This document shows, piece after piece, positions 53,117 through 61,457 of a stretch of DNA of 64,000 nt. The DNA lies in assembly GCF_014595995.2 (NCBI RefSeq), contig NZ_CP063989.1:1550001-1614000 (forward strand), in the 5' to 3' direction. Each line of letters starts with the position of its first letter. Position 1 is the first letter of the stretch. Source of the DNA: Actinomyces respiraculi (GTDB taxonomy: Bacteria > Actinomycetota > Actinomycetes > Actinomycetales > Actinomycetaceae). The translations under genes were made by a program, and so were the position numbers. The notes under the pieces were generated by a model, which was not told the DNA's origin, made no database searches, and saw only the letters and a program-made list of their open reading frames with translations.

Positions 53117-53277
53117 CGTAGCCTTTCTGCTGAGAAGTCGGTGTCGCCGGCGAGGCGCGCAGGATAAGGTACCCGGTCTCTCGGCGATGAGGCCAGGCGT
53201 GCGGGGACCCCTCTGGACCGGGCCCGGCAACTATATGCCAGCACCCTCCCAGAGCCAGTGGATGTCACTGTGGAGTA

Positions 53278-54069
53278 CTACCCATCGCAACGGGTCCGAG
53301 CACGCACCGGGTGCCCGGCCGAGCTCAGCGCCTCCTTGGCCTGACCGATGGTCATCGTGCCGTAGTGGAAGACGCTGGCGGCCAGGACGGCGTCGGCGCC
53401 GTGGTCCGCGGCCGCGGCGAAGTCCTCGGGGCACCCGGCGCCGCCGGAGGCAATGAGGGGCACGCTCACCCGGCGGCGCACGTCATCGAGCATCTGCAGG
53501 TCGAATCCGCCGGTGACGCCGTCGGCGTCCATGGAGTTGAGCAGGATCTCCCCCGCCCCCAGCTCGCAGGCGCGCACCGTCCACTCGACGGCATCGATGC
53601 CGGTGGAGCGTCGGCCGCCGTGGGTGGTGACCTCATAGCCCGAGGGGGTGCTCACACCCTCGGGGCAGCGGCGGGCGTCAACGCTCAGGACGATGACCTG
53701 GGCACCGAAGCGCCGTGAGACCTCGGTCAGCAGCTCGGGCCGGGCGATGGCGGCGGTGTTGATCCCGACCTTGTCGGCTCCGGCCGCCAGGAGGGTGGCG
53801 ACGTCGTCGACACTGCGCACTCCCCCGCCGACGGTCAGTGGCACGAAGACCTGCTCCGCGGTGGCGGAGACGACGTCGAGCATCGTCGCCCGGCCCTCGG
53901 AGGAGGCGGAGACATCCAGGAAGGTGATCTCGTCGGCACCCTGCTCGTCGTAGCGGCGGGCGAGCTCGACGGGGTCACCGGCGTCCCTCAGCCCCTGAAA
54001 GTTGACGCCCTTGACGACGCGGCCATCCTTGACGTCGAGGCAGGGGATGACGCGCACGGCCACGCTCAT
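53278..54069 (-). CDS. hisF: Imidazole glycerol phosphate synthase, cyclase subunit
   Basis: The 263-residue TIM-barrel partner of HisH in histidine synthesis. It shows [20 protein letters not shown] with catalytic Asp, [39 protein letters not shown] with the second Asp, and PLIASGGAG. The C-terminus ends in a short Arg-rich extension. ATG 54069 follows CAGGAG and gives a standard start. hisH, hisA and the rest of the pathway are not in the window. Confidence 0.96.
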   Translation of the reverse strand: MSVAVRVIPCLDVKDGRVVKGVNFQGLRDAGDPVELARRYDEQGADEITFLDVSASSEGRATMLDVVSATAEQVFVPLTVGGGVRSVDDVATLLAAGADKVGINTAAIARPELLTEVSRRFGAQVIVLSVDARRCPEGVSTPSGYEVTTHGGRRSTGIDAVEWTVRACELGAGEILLNSMDADGVTGGFDLQMLDDVRRRVSVPLIASGGAGCPEDFAAAADHGADAVLAASVFHYGTMTIGQAKEALSSAGHPVRARTRCDG

Positions 54070-54153
54070 GAAGGCTCCTGTCGTTGTGCCGGCGCCCGGG
54101 CGCGCCGTCGGCTCGCGGCCAGGGTAGCGCGGTGGCGACGGTAGCCTGCCGAC

Positions 54154-54849
54154 GTGTCCAGCACACCCTCCCCCGCCGACACCTCCCACACCGTCCACTC
54201 CCCCGGCGGCTGGCGCTCGGACCTGCTGACCGGCCGTCCCGGTGTTCTCCTCACGGGCCCGGCCGGGGCACCCGACGCCGTCGTCTCCCGGGTCGGGCGC
54301 TCGGGCGCGGGCACGCTCGTCGTCATCGACGGCACGACGGGCTCGGGCAAGACGGACCTGGCGGGTCGTGTGCGCCAGCTCCTGGCGCACCAGGGGCGTG
54401 AGACGTACCTGCTGCCGACGGACCTGCTCGTGCCGGGCTGGCAGACGCTGGCGGAAGGCGTCACGCGTACCGCCGAGCTGCTGGCGGCCCTGGCTCGCGG
54501 CGGCGAGGGGCGGGCACCCACCTGGGACTGGGAGCGCATGGCCCCTGGTGACGAGCTGCGCCTGCCGGCACTCGCCGACGGGGTGCTGGTGGTGGAGGGC
54601 TGCGGTGCGCTGGCGGCAGCCGCCCAGGATCTGGCGCCGCTCACCGTCGTAAGGGTGCTTGTCGAGGCGCCGCAGGAGCTGCGATACACGCGTATTGCCG
54701 CGCGTGACAGCTACACGTGGGACATTGAGGCCTGGCAGGCGCAGGAGGAGCGTGTGCGCCTGGCCTGGGAGCAGACCCCGGCGTGGTGGCCGCAGGTGCT
54801 CGTGCGCCACGGCCAGGGTCCTGCCTCCCAGACCGGTGAGTTGTCTTAG
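54154..54849 (+). CDS. Uridine-kinase-like P-loop protein
   Basis: A 231-residue protein. A P-loop [19 protein letters not shown] lies near residue 60, a lid-side Asp in [11 protein letters not shown], and Walker B-like [13 protein letters not shown]. The pattern [11 protein letters not shown] toward the C-terminus, and the order of motifs, resemble uridine kinase-like proteins of Actinobacteria. The substrate is not proven and it may not be a nucleoside. The start is GTG 54154. The gene is divergent from hisF and overlaps the convergent FKBP-like gene by 4 nt at its stop. Confidence 0.75.
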   Translation: MSSTPSPADTSHTVHSPGGWRSDLLTGRPGVLLTGPAGAPDAVVSRVGRSGAGTLVVIDGTTGSGKTDLAGRVRQLLAHQGRETYLLPTDLLVPGWQTLAEGVTRTAELLAALARGGEGRAPTWDWERMAPGDELRLPALADGVLVVEGCGALAAAAQDLAPLTVVRVLVEAPQELRYTRIAARDSYTWDIEAWQAQEERVRLAWEQTPAWWPQVLVRHGQGPASQTGELS

Positions 54850-56243
54850 GAGCCGGTGCTGTCTGGGGAGGCGGTGGCCGAGGGGGTCACGCGCACGACC
54901 TCAGGGCTGGCGGTGGGGCTGGGCTCGGCACTGACGTTGGTGAGCGCGTCCTCAGAGACGACGGCGAGGACGTCGATGACGACGGCGACCGGCTCCTCAC
55001 CGCGGGCCTGGTCCGTCGGCAGTGACAGGATGACGCGCGAGCCAACCGTGACGTCGACAAGCAGTGAGGAGATGCCCGTAAGGGTGTCCGTCATCCGGAT
55101 GATGCCCGGCACGACGTCCCAGCCATAGCTGTCCGTGCGCGCTGCGGCGTCGGCCCACGAGACCGTCTGGTAGCGGGCGATGACGGTGTCCGTGGAGGAC
55201 ACCTGCGGCCCGTCGCCCTCGATGAGCACGGTGGCTCTCGGACGGGTGGGGGCCGGTAGCCCGTTGAGGGAGACCGTCATGGTGCCGTCCGCGTTGAGGA
55301 CGGCGAGCGGTGTGCCGTCGGGCACCTCGCGGGTGGTTCCGTTGGCACTCGTGCGCAGGACGTCGACGACGGTGATCTCGGTGCAGGGGCCGCCGTCCGC
55401 CGCCTCGGCGGGGGCGCGCAGCACGAGGCGGGTGCCTTCGGTGGCGCCCTCGACCGCCTCGGCGAGCACCCGCCCCAGCTGGGAGGCGTCGAGGAGGCCC
55501 CGGTAGAGCCGGGTGCCGACGGCGGTTCCGGTGGTGTTGGTGACGTCGGTGCCGTTGAAGACCGAGACGGACAGCAGGACCGCGTCCCCGCTGTTGACGG
55601 TGCGGCCGTCGCCTTCGAGGAGGACGTCGGTGAGGATGCCGGCGGGGGGTGGGGCCGATGCCAGCACGGAGACGACGGGAGTCGAGCCGAGGCGCCCGGC
55701 GACCTCGAGCACGTCGCCGATGGGGGCGTCCGCGTCGACGGTGGGCAGTGACGGCGTGTTCGAGCCGAAGGTGCCGACGGCGGAGTCGTTGGAGAGCCCA
55801 CCGCCGCGGTTGGCCAGGCCAAGGGGCACGAGGACGACAGCGAGGGCTGCGAGAACGGCGAGTGCGACGGCGGCCTTGCCGCGTGGGCGGGGGCGGCCAA
55901 GAGTGGCGCCGATGGCGCGTTGTGCGCCGGTGACGGCGGGGGGTTCGGTCTGCGCGGGAGTGGACCGGGGCGCCGGCTCCTGCTCGGCCTGGCGGGCACG
56001 CTCGGCCTCCACCGCACGGGCCCTCTCCAGCTCCGCCTGGCGGGCACGCTCGGCCTCCACCGCACGGGCCCTCTCCAGCTCCGCCTGGCGGGCACGCTCG
56101 GCCTCCACCGCACGGGCCCTCTCCAGCTCCGCCTGGCGGGCACGCTCGAGCTCGCGCAGACGCTTGCGGGTCATGGGTCTGCCGTCGGGCAGCAGGGCGT
56201 CGCGGGACACGGCCGTGCCCGGATTCGTCGCGTCGTCACTCAT
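54846..56243 (-). CDS. Membrane-anchored FKBP-like protein with charged repeat helix
   Basis: A 465-residue protein. Residues ~30-95 are a highly charged helix built of three perfect 16-residue repeats ([16 protein letters not shown] type). A single membrane helix lies at ~125-145. Two outward domains follow at ~165-290 and ~310-440. They start [16 protein letters not shown] and [16 protein letters not shown] and end like FKBP folds ([16 protein letters not shown] ... [11 protein letters not shown]). FKBP-type prolyl isomerases are common neighbours of pafA in Actinobacteria, which supports the call. The aromatic pocket residues of active FKBPs look poorly kept, so binding or structural roles are as likely as catalysis. 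Confidence 0.65.
   Translation of the reverse strand: MSDDATNPGTAVSRDALLPDGRPMTRKRLRELERARQAELERARAVEAERARQAELERARAVEAERARQAELERARAVEAERARQAEQEPAPRSTPAQTEPPAVTGAQRAIGATLGRPRPRGKAAVALAVLAALAVVLVPLGLANRGGGLSNDSAVGTFGSNTPSLPTVDADAPIGDVLEVAGRLGSTPVVSVLASAPPPAGILTDVLLEGDGRTVNSGDAVLLSVSVFNGTDVTNTTGTAVGTRLYRGLLDASQLGRVLAEAVEGATEGTRLVLRAPAEAADGGPCTEITVVDVLRTSANGTTREVPDGTPLAVLNADGTMTVSLNGLPAPTRPRATVLIEGDGPQVSSTDTVIARYQTVSWADAAARTDSYGWDVVPGIIRMTDTLTGISSLLVDVTVGSRVILSLPTDQARGEEPVAVVIDVLAVVSEDALTNVSAEPSPTASPEVVRVTPSATASPDSTGS
55987..56148. repeat. Perfect 48-bp tandem repeat, 3.4 copies
   Basis: Units start at 55987, 56035 and 56083 and are identical; an 18-base partial unit begins at 56131. The period is 16 codons, so copy-number change would keep the frame of the FKBP-like gene and lengthen or shorten its charged helix by 16 residues. 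Confidence 0.95.
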
Positions 56244-56292
56244 GAGACCACCGAGTATGTCAGACGTCCACCGTCACTGCCTGAGACGTCCC

Positions 56293-57717
56293 TCAGACTC
56301 CAGCGGGCACCCGCCCGTCACGAGCGGCGGCCAGGGCGTCCATCGTCTCCAGCAGGGCATCGACCCGGGCGTCGACGACCGCGAAGGGGTCGCGCAGAGC
56401 AACCGGGGCCGTGCGCCCGTCGTCCAGCTTGAGATTGACCCAGTCGGCGCTCAGGTCGAGACGCAGGTCCTCGGCCCGGCCGATAGCGCTACCGCGCAGA
56501 TGGGCCCGGGTGGTGGCCGGCGGGATTCGCGTCGCGGCCTCGCAGTCAGCCTCGGACACCCAGCGGCGCAGCAGGCCCGCGGACTCCAGACGGCCACGCA
56601 GCCCGTCGGTGGCAGACACGTCGTGGTAGGCCAGCGCCAGGCGGGCCACGCGCGGGTCGTCAAGCCCCGTACCGGCACGTTCGGCGTAGCGGGTGAGCAG
56701 CTGGTGCTTGGCGGCCCAGTCCAGCTCGGTGACCACGTCCCGGGGGCGTTGGTGGCGCACAGCGGTCAGGCCCCGCTCCCACAGGTCCAGGACATCGCGG
56801 TGCAGCGGCGTCAGGTCGAGGCCGTCGGCGTGCCGGCTCACGCGCGCCAGGTGCTCCTCCTGCAGGTCGAGGGGGGTGATGGTGCGCCCGTCCGCGAGCT
56901 CGAGGACCACGGTGCCGCTCAGGTCGTGGCAGGTCTCGCGGATCGCGCGCATGGGCTGGGCCAGGCGCAGGTCCGCGAGCGAGCCCCCCTCCTCCAGGTA
57001 GGACAGCAGCAGGTCCATCTGCCCGGTCTTGAGCAGGGTGGAGCCCTGGGCGATGTTGGAGTCCCCGACGATGACGTGCATGCGCCGATAGCGTTCGGCG
57101 TCGGCGTGGGGCTCGTCGCGGGTGTTGATGAGGGGGCGTGAACGAGTGGTGGCGGAGGAGACGGCGTCCTCCATCTGGTCGGCGCGCTGGGAGAAGACGT
57201 AGCGCGCGCCGGAGCCGTCCGGCGCGTCCATCACATGCCCGGCGCCGACGAGCACCTGCCGGGTGACGAGGTGGGACACAAGGGTGCGCGCGTCATTCCA
57301 GAAGTCGCCGCGCCGACGCACGAGATAGTTCTCGTGACAGCCGAAACCGCTGCCCTCGGCGTCGAGGTTGTTCTTGAGCAGGTGGATGCGGCCGGGCACG
57401 CCTTGCTCGGCCAGCCGGTCATTGGCCTGCTGGGCCAGGCGCGCCATGCGAATCTCACCAGCACGGTCCTGGGCGAGCAGGTCCTCAAGGCGGTCGCACT
57501 CGGCGGTGGCGTACTCGGGGTGCGAGCCGACGTCGAGGTACAGGCGGGCCCCAGCGCGGGTGAAGACGTTGGAGGAGCGGCCCCGGGCGACGACGGGAGC
57601 GAAGAGCTCGCGGGCGGCGTGGTCCGCGTCGAGCGGCGGCACGGACCCGGCGGTGGAGGCACAGGTGATGCCGTACTCCGTCTCGATGCCGATGACGCGC
57701 CGCGCCGGGGCCGTCAC
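56293..57717 (-). CDS. pafA: Pup-protein ligase
   Basis: A 474-residue glutamine-synthetase-like ligase that joins the C-terminal Glu of Pup to lysines of target proteins. It starts VTAPARRVIGIETEYGI, with the ATP-binding Glu pair, and continues with YLDVGSHPEYATAE (catalytic Asp region), HLLKNNLDAEGSGFGCHENYL and RPLINTRDEPHAD. GTG 57717 is 1 nt after the pup stop, so the genes are coupled. In proteasome-bearing Actinobacteria prcB and prcA usually follow pup; here pafA follows at once. Confidence 0.95.
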   Translation of the reverse strand: MTAPARRVIGIETEYGITCASTAGSVPPLDADHAARELFAPVVARGRSSNVFTRAGARLYLDVGSHPEYATAECDRLEDLLAQDRAGEIRMARLAQQANDRLAEQGVPGRIHLLKNNLDAEGSGFGCHENYLVRRRGDFWNDARTLVSHLVTRQVLVGAGHVMDAPDGSGARYVFSQRADQMEDAVSSATTRSRPLINTRDEPHADAERYRRMHVIVGDSNIAQGSTLLKTGQMDLLLSYLEEGGSLADLRLAQPMRAIRETCHDLSGTVVLELADGRTITPLDLQEEHLARVSRHADGLDLTPLHRDVLDLWERGLTAVRHQRPRDVVTELDWAAKHQLLTRYAERAGTGLDDPRVARLALAYHDVSATDGLRGRLESAGLLRRWVSEADCEAATRIPPATTRAHLRGSAIGRAEDLRLDLSADWVNLKLDDGRTAPVALRDPFAVVDARVDALLETMDALAAARDGRVPAGV

Positions 57718-57718
57718 C

Positions 57719-57904
57719 TCACTCGCCGCCCTTCTGCACGAAGCCCTGGACGAAGGCGGCAGCATTGGTCTCCAGGACGGCGTCGATCTCGTCAAGGATG
57801 TCGTCGACGCCGGTGACCTGGACCTGGCCGCCGGTGGTGGGGCCCAGGTCGGTCGCGTCCTCGGCGGGGCCGCCGGTGGGCTGGATCTGCTCGTTGAGGC
57901 TCAT
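57719..57904 (-). CDS. pup: Prokaryotic ubiquitin-like protein Pup
   Basis: A 61-residue, mostly disordered modifier. The conserved C-terminal half VDDILDEIDAVLETNAAAFV ... FVQKGGE is diagnostic. It ends directly in Gly-Gly-Glu, so it is ready for ligation and does not need Dop to deamidate a terminal Gln as in mycobacteria. The ATG overlaps the dop stop as ATGA. The coiled segment near residues 33-55 is the part that ARC/Mpa would grip. Confidence 0.95.
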   Translation of the reverse strand: MSLNEQIQPTGGPAEDATDLGPTTGGQVQVTGVDDILDEIDAVLETNAAAFVQGFVQKGGE

Positions 57905-59655
57905 GGGGTCAGTCTTCCTCCGGTGGTGGTGCTGGGCCCAATCGGGCCGCCTGCGGGTCGCTCTGCGTCGGGATGTGCGGCGGTGCGCAGCTCCTCGAGC
58001 AGCGCCTGGGCCCGGGCCTCGTCGCAGGCGACGTCGGGCAGCGCCAGGCGCATGAGGCTCGGGCTTCCAGGCACGTCAAGCACGAGGCTCGTCCAGGAGG
58101 CGGCGACAACCTCGGCCGCGCCCGCTACGGCCCGGCCGCGCACGGCGGCCCGCGTGCCACTGGGCGGGGTGTCGGCGGCGCGCTCGACCTCGGCGTCGGT
58201 CACCAGGCGCCGGGTGCGCCCGGCGGCGATGAGTTTCTCCGCGATGCCCTTGCCTGCGCGCAGGTCCGCCCACTGGATGTCGAGGGCCGCCAGGCGCTCG
58301 TCCTGCCAGCCGGTGGCGGTGCGCGCACGCAGGGCCTCGCACAGCTGCTTCTTGGCGACCCACTCGACGTCGCGGGCCACGACGGCGGTCGCAGCCGCCT
58401 CATGGGGTGTGCCCAGGGCCGCCGCGTAGGTCTCGAGACCGCCGAGCACCTCGTCCCACAGGGCCAGGGCCGCGCGGGTGTCCGGTCCGGTGACGGCTCC
58501 TGCCTGCGCGTCCTCCTCCAGGGCGGTGCGCACGAGGTCGAGGTAGCGGCGCTGGATCACGAGGGCGGTCAGGGGCCCGGAGGCGGTGACGAGCTCGTGG
58601 CTAAGGCTCGTGTCGTGCGACATGGCCCAGTGCTCCTCGACGGGGTCTCGCACGAGCGCGAGCTCGGCCAGGCCCGTGAGTGTGCCGAGGTCCTCGCCGC
58701 GGGCGCGCTCGAGGTACCACAGCAGGAGGTTCGTGGTGGCGACCTTGAGGTAGATGGGGGTGTCGAGGCGGTTGGCATCGCCGTTGATGACGTGCAGGCG
58801 GCGCCAGCGGGTCGCGTCTGCGTGGGGCTCGTCGCGGGTGTTGACGATGGGCCGGTTGAAGGTGGTCTGCAGGCCGATGTCGGTCTGCACGTAGTCGGCC
58901 CGCTGGCTGATCTGGAAACCGGCACGCTCGGAGCGCTGACCGATGCCCACCCGTCCGGCGCCGGCAATGACGGGTCGGGTGACGAGGAAGGGGATGAGGG
59001 CGGCGACGAGCAGGTCGACAGGCAGGTCTCGGCGCACGAGGTAGCTCTCGTGGGAGCCGTAGGCGGCGCCCTTGCCGTCAACGTTGTTCTTGTAGAGCAC
59101 GACCTCCTCATCCGCTGTGCCCTCGTCTTGGGCCAGGGCGGTCATGGCGCGCCGGGCGATGACCTCTCCGGCACGGTCCCAGGTCAGGGCATCCAGGGGG
59201 CTGAGGACCTCCGGGGAGGCGTACTCGGGGTGGGCGTGGTCGACGTACAGGCGCGCACCGTTGGCGAGGACCGCCGTCGTGGCCCGCGGCAGGGCCGCCT
59301 CTGCCTCGCCGGGGCGGGGCCGCGCCCCCCAGGGGGCGGGCGGCAGATCCAGGTCCTCAGCCGCGTCGCCGGAGGGTGCCGGGCGCGTGGGGTCGTCGGT
59401 GAGCATTGAGGGGTGGGCGCCGGCGCGCGTCAGGTGGCCGCCGCGCAGGTCGGCCAGGGGGTCCTCGCCCTCGTAGTCCCAGCGCACGGGTGCGACCGGA
59501 GCGCCGTCGGCGCTGGTCAGGCCGGGGCGTGAGCGGGCGGCGTAGGCGGCGACGACCCGGGTGGACATGGCGACGGCGTTGGCGTAGGGGTTGCCCGGTT
59601 GCAGGACCCCGTACTCGGTCTCGAGGCCAACCGGGCGGTGGACGGGCTCCGTCAC
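57901..59655 (-). CDS. dop: Pup deamidase/depupylase
   Basis: A 584-residue PafA paralogue that removes Pup from substrates (and deamidates Pup-Gln where present). It begins VGLETEYGV, followed by a long inserted loop (about residues 40-130) that distinguishes Dop from PafA. Then come LYVDHAHPEYASPE, LYKNNVDGKGAAYGSHESYL and RPIVNTRDEPHAD. The insert here is rich in Pro and acidic residues and longer than I expect. GTG 59655 overlaps the arc stop (GTGA). Since this Pup already ends in Glu, depupylation should be its main job. Confidence 0.94.
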   Translation of the reverse strand: MTEPVHRPVGLETEYGVLQPGNPYANAVAMSTRVVAAYAARSRPGLTSADGAPVAPVRWDYEGEDPLADLRGGHLTRAGAHPSMLTDDPTRPAPSGDAAEDLDLPPAPWGARPRPGEAEAALPRATTAVLANGARLYVDHAHPEYASPEVLSPLDALTWDRAGEVIARRAMTALAQDEGTADEEVVLYKNNVDGKGAAYGSHESYLVRRDLPVDLLVAALIPFLVTRPVIAGAGRVGIGQRSERAGFQISQRADYVQTDIGLQTTFNRPIVNTRDEPHADATRWRRLHVINGDANRLDTPIYLKVATTNLLLWYLERARGEDLGTLTGLAELALVRDPVEEHWAMSHDTSLSHELVTASGPLTALVIQRRYLDLVRTALEEDAQAGAVTGPDTRAALALWDEVLGGLETYAAALGTPHEAAATAVVARDVEWVAKKQLCEALRARTATGWQDERLAALDIQWADLRAGKGIAEKLIAAGRTRRLVTDAEVERAADTPPSGTRAAVRGRAVAGAAEVVAASWTSLVLDVPGSPSLMRLALPDVACDEARAQALLEELRTAAHPDAERPAGGPIGPSTTTGGRLTP

Positions 59656-61457
59656 AGGTGCTCCTTCCGGCGGGTCGCGTCGAGCCCGAGGCGCCGCACG
59701 GCCCGGATGGACTCACCGCGGTGGCCGACGACGCGCGCCCACCCCTCAGGGTTGGTGGCGCTGGTGATCTCCTCGTTCTGGCGGGCCTCGGTGGCGACGG
59801 CCTCGAGCAGTGCCGCGGTGCTCAGGCCGCCGGGGCCGCCCGCGAGCTCGTCCTTGACGGCCTGGGTCTTGGCGCGTCGGACGACGGCGGCGAGCATGGC
59901 GCCGCTGGCGAGGTCCGCCAGGTACAGGGGTGCGGTGGCGCCGGAGGCATAGGTGATCTCCAGGACCGCGTTGGCCGGCGTGCGCGCGTACAGGGCCTCG
60001 ACGGCGGCGCGGCGCATGTCCTGGGCGGTGGCCTGGGCGTCGCCGTCGTGGGCGGCGAGCTCGGTGGGATCCAGCGGCAGGTCGGCGGTCAGGTGGCGGG
60101 CCATGATCTCGAGGGCGCCGTCGGCGTCGGGCCGGTCGATGCGGATCTTCACGTCCAAGCGACCCGGGCGCAGGATCGCCGGGTCGATCATGTCCTCGCG
60201 GTTCGAGGCGCCGATGATGACGACGTTGCGCAGGGACTCCACGCCGTCGATCTCGGCCAGCACCTGGGGGACGATCATCGTCTCGACGTCGGAGGACACG
60301 CCCGTGCCGCGGGTGCGGAACAGGGCTTCCATCTCGTCGAAGAAGATGACGACGGGACGGTCCTCGGCGGCGACCTTGCGGGCCTGCTCGAAGATCGCGC
60401 GTATCTGCCGCTCGGTCTCGCCCACGAACTTGCTCAGCAGCTCTGGGCCCTTGATGTTGAGGAAGGCGGCCGAGCGGCCCGTGGTCGCACCACCGGCGCT
60501 GTTGGCCAGGGATGTGGCCACGGCCTTGGCGATGAGGGTCTTGCCGCAGCCGGGGGGCCCGTACAGCAGGACGCCCTTGGGGGCGCGCAGCCCGTATGAG
60601 CGGTAGAGCCCGGGGTGGCTGAAGGGCAGCTCGAGGGCGTCGCGGATCTCCTCGATCTGGGGACCCAGGCCCCCGATGTCCTCCCAGGAGACGTCCGGGG
60701 TCTCGGCGACGACGAGCTGCTCAACGTTCGTGCGCTCGACGTGCTCGGTGGCGACGTCCGCCCTGAGGTCCGCGGCGAGGGTGTCCCCCGGCTGGAGGGC
60801 GGCGGGGTCCAGGTGCCCGGCGAGGGTGAGGACGCGGGTGGCACCGGAGCCCGTGGTGACGAGGGCACGTGGCCCGACTCGCCCAGGGCCCAAGAGGACC
60901 TCGTCGAGGGTGACGGCCTCACCGGTGTCGGGGGCGGGCAGGGCGTCGACGACGAGCATCTGGTCGTTGACGGCGACGAGCTGGCCGACGCTGAGGCGGG
61001 CGCTCTCGAGGCTGGGGTGCAGGCCCAGGCGCATGGTGCGTCCACCAAGGACGACCTCGACCTCGGCGGGGCGCTCCAGCGCAGCGGGGGCGGCGTCGGT
61101 GCGGGCGCGGGCGGCGGCGTGTGCGTGGTCGGCCGACGTCGGGGCCTGCGTGCGCACGGCGGTCGCGGCACCGGCGGCAGGCAGCCCGGTGAGCAGGGCG
61201 AGGGTGACGGGCGGCAGGGTGACGGCGTCGAGCTGGGTGGCCAGCTCGGTGATCTGCTCGCGGGCCGACCGCAGCGCTGCGACCAGCCGCTCGTTCTTGG
61301 CGGCCAGGCTCACGGCCTCGGCGCGGGCCTCGCGCAGCTGGTGGGAGGCGAAGGAGGGTGGGGGCGGGCCCAGCTGCTGCCGGGCCGTGGCCGCCTCGGC
61401 CGGGGCGGCGGGCCGGGGGCTGTCCGGCCCGGTGGGGTGGTGCTGGGACTCAGGCAT
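59652..61457 (-). CDS. arc: Proteasome-type AAA ATPase ARC (Mpa homologue)
   Basis: A 601-residue hexameric unfoldase. It has an N-terminal coiled coil for Pup binding (LREARAEAVSLAAKNERLVAALRS), tandem OB domains (~100-250), and an AAA domain with GPPGCGKTLIAKAVA near residue 299, Walker B VIFFDEMEAL and the second region GASNREDMIDPAILRPGR. Mycobacterial Mpa ends in a Tyr-Leu motif that docks on the 20S proteasome. This one ends RRKEHL, without Tyr, which fits an ATPase working without a proteasome. ATG 61457 follows GAGGAGG and overlaps the trmI end by 8 nt. Confidence 0.94.
   Translation of the reverse strand: MPESQHHPTGPDSPRPAAPAEAATARQQLGPPPPSFASHQLREARAEAVSLAAKNERLVAALRSAREQITELATQLDAVTLPPVTLALLTGLPAAGAATAVRTQAPTSADHAHAAARARTDAAPAALERPAEVEVVLGGRTMRLGLHPSLESARLSVGQLVAVNDQMLVVDALPAPDTGEAVTLDEVLLGPGRVGPRALVTTGSGATRVLTLAGHLDPAALQPGDTLAADLRADVATEHVERTNVEQLVVAETPDVSWEDIGGLGPQIEEIRDALELPFSHPGLYRSYGLRAPKGVLLYGPPGCGKTLIAKAVATSLANSAGGATTGRSAAFLNIKGPELLSKFVGETERQIRAIFEQARKVAAEDRPVVIFFDEMEALFRTRGTGVSSDVETMIVPQVLAEIDGVESLRNVVIIGASNREDMIDPAILRPGRLDVKIRIDRPDADGALEIMARHLTADLPLDPTELAAHDGDAQATAQDMRRAAVEALYARTPANAVLEITYASGATAPLYLADLASGAMLAAVVRRAKTQAVKDELAGGPGGLSTAALLEAVATEARQNEEITSATNPEGWARVVGHRGESIRAVRRLGLDATRRKEHL

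Noticed and set aside
53278..54810. Apparent N-terminal extension doubling the length of hisF
   Set aside because: The extension lies antisense to the uridine-kinase-like gene and has no homology. hisF has a proper ATG with a ribosome-binding site at 54069.
55987..56148. CRISPR array
   Set aside because: The repeats are directly adjacent with no spacers, keep an open frame, and no cas gene is in the window.
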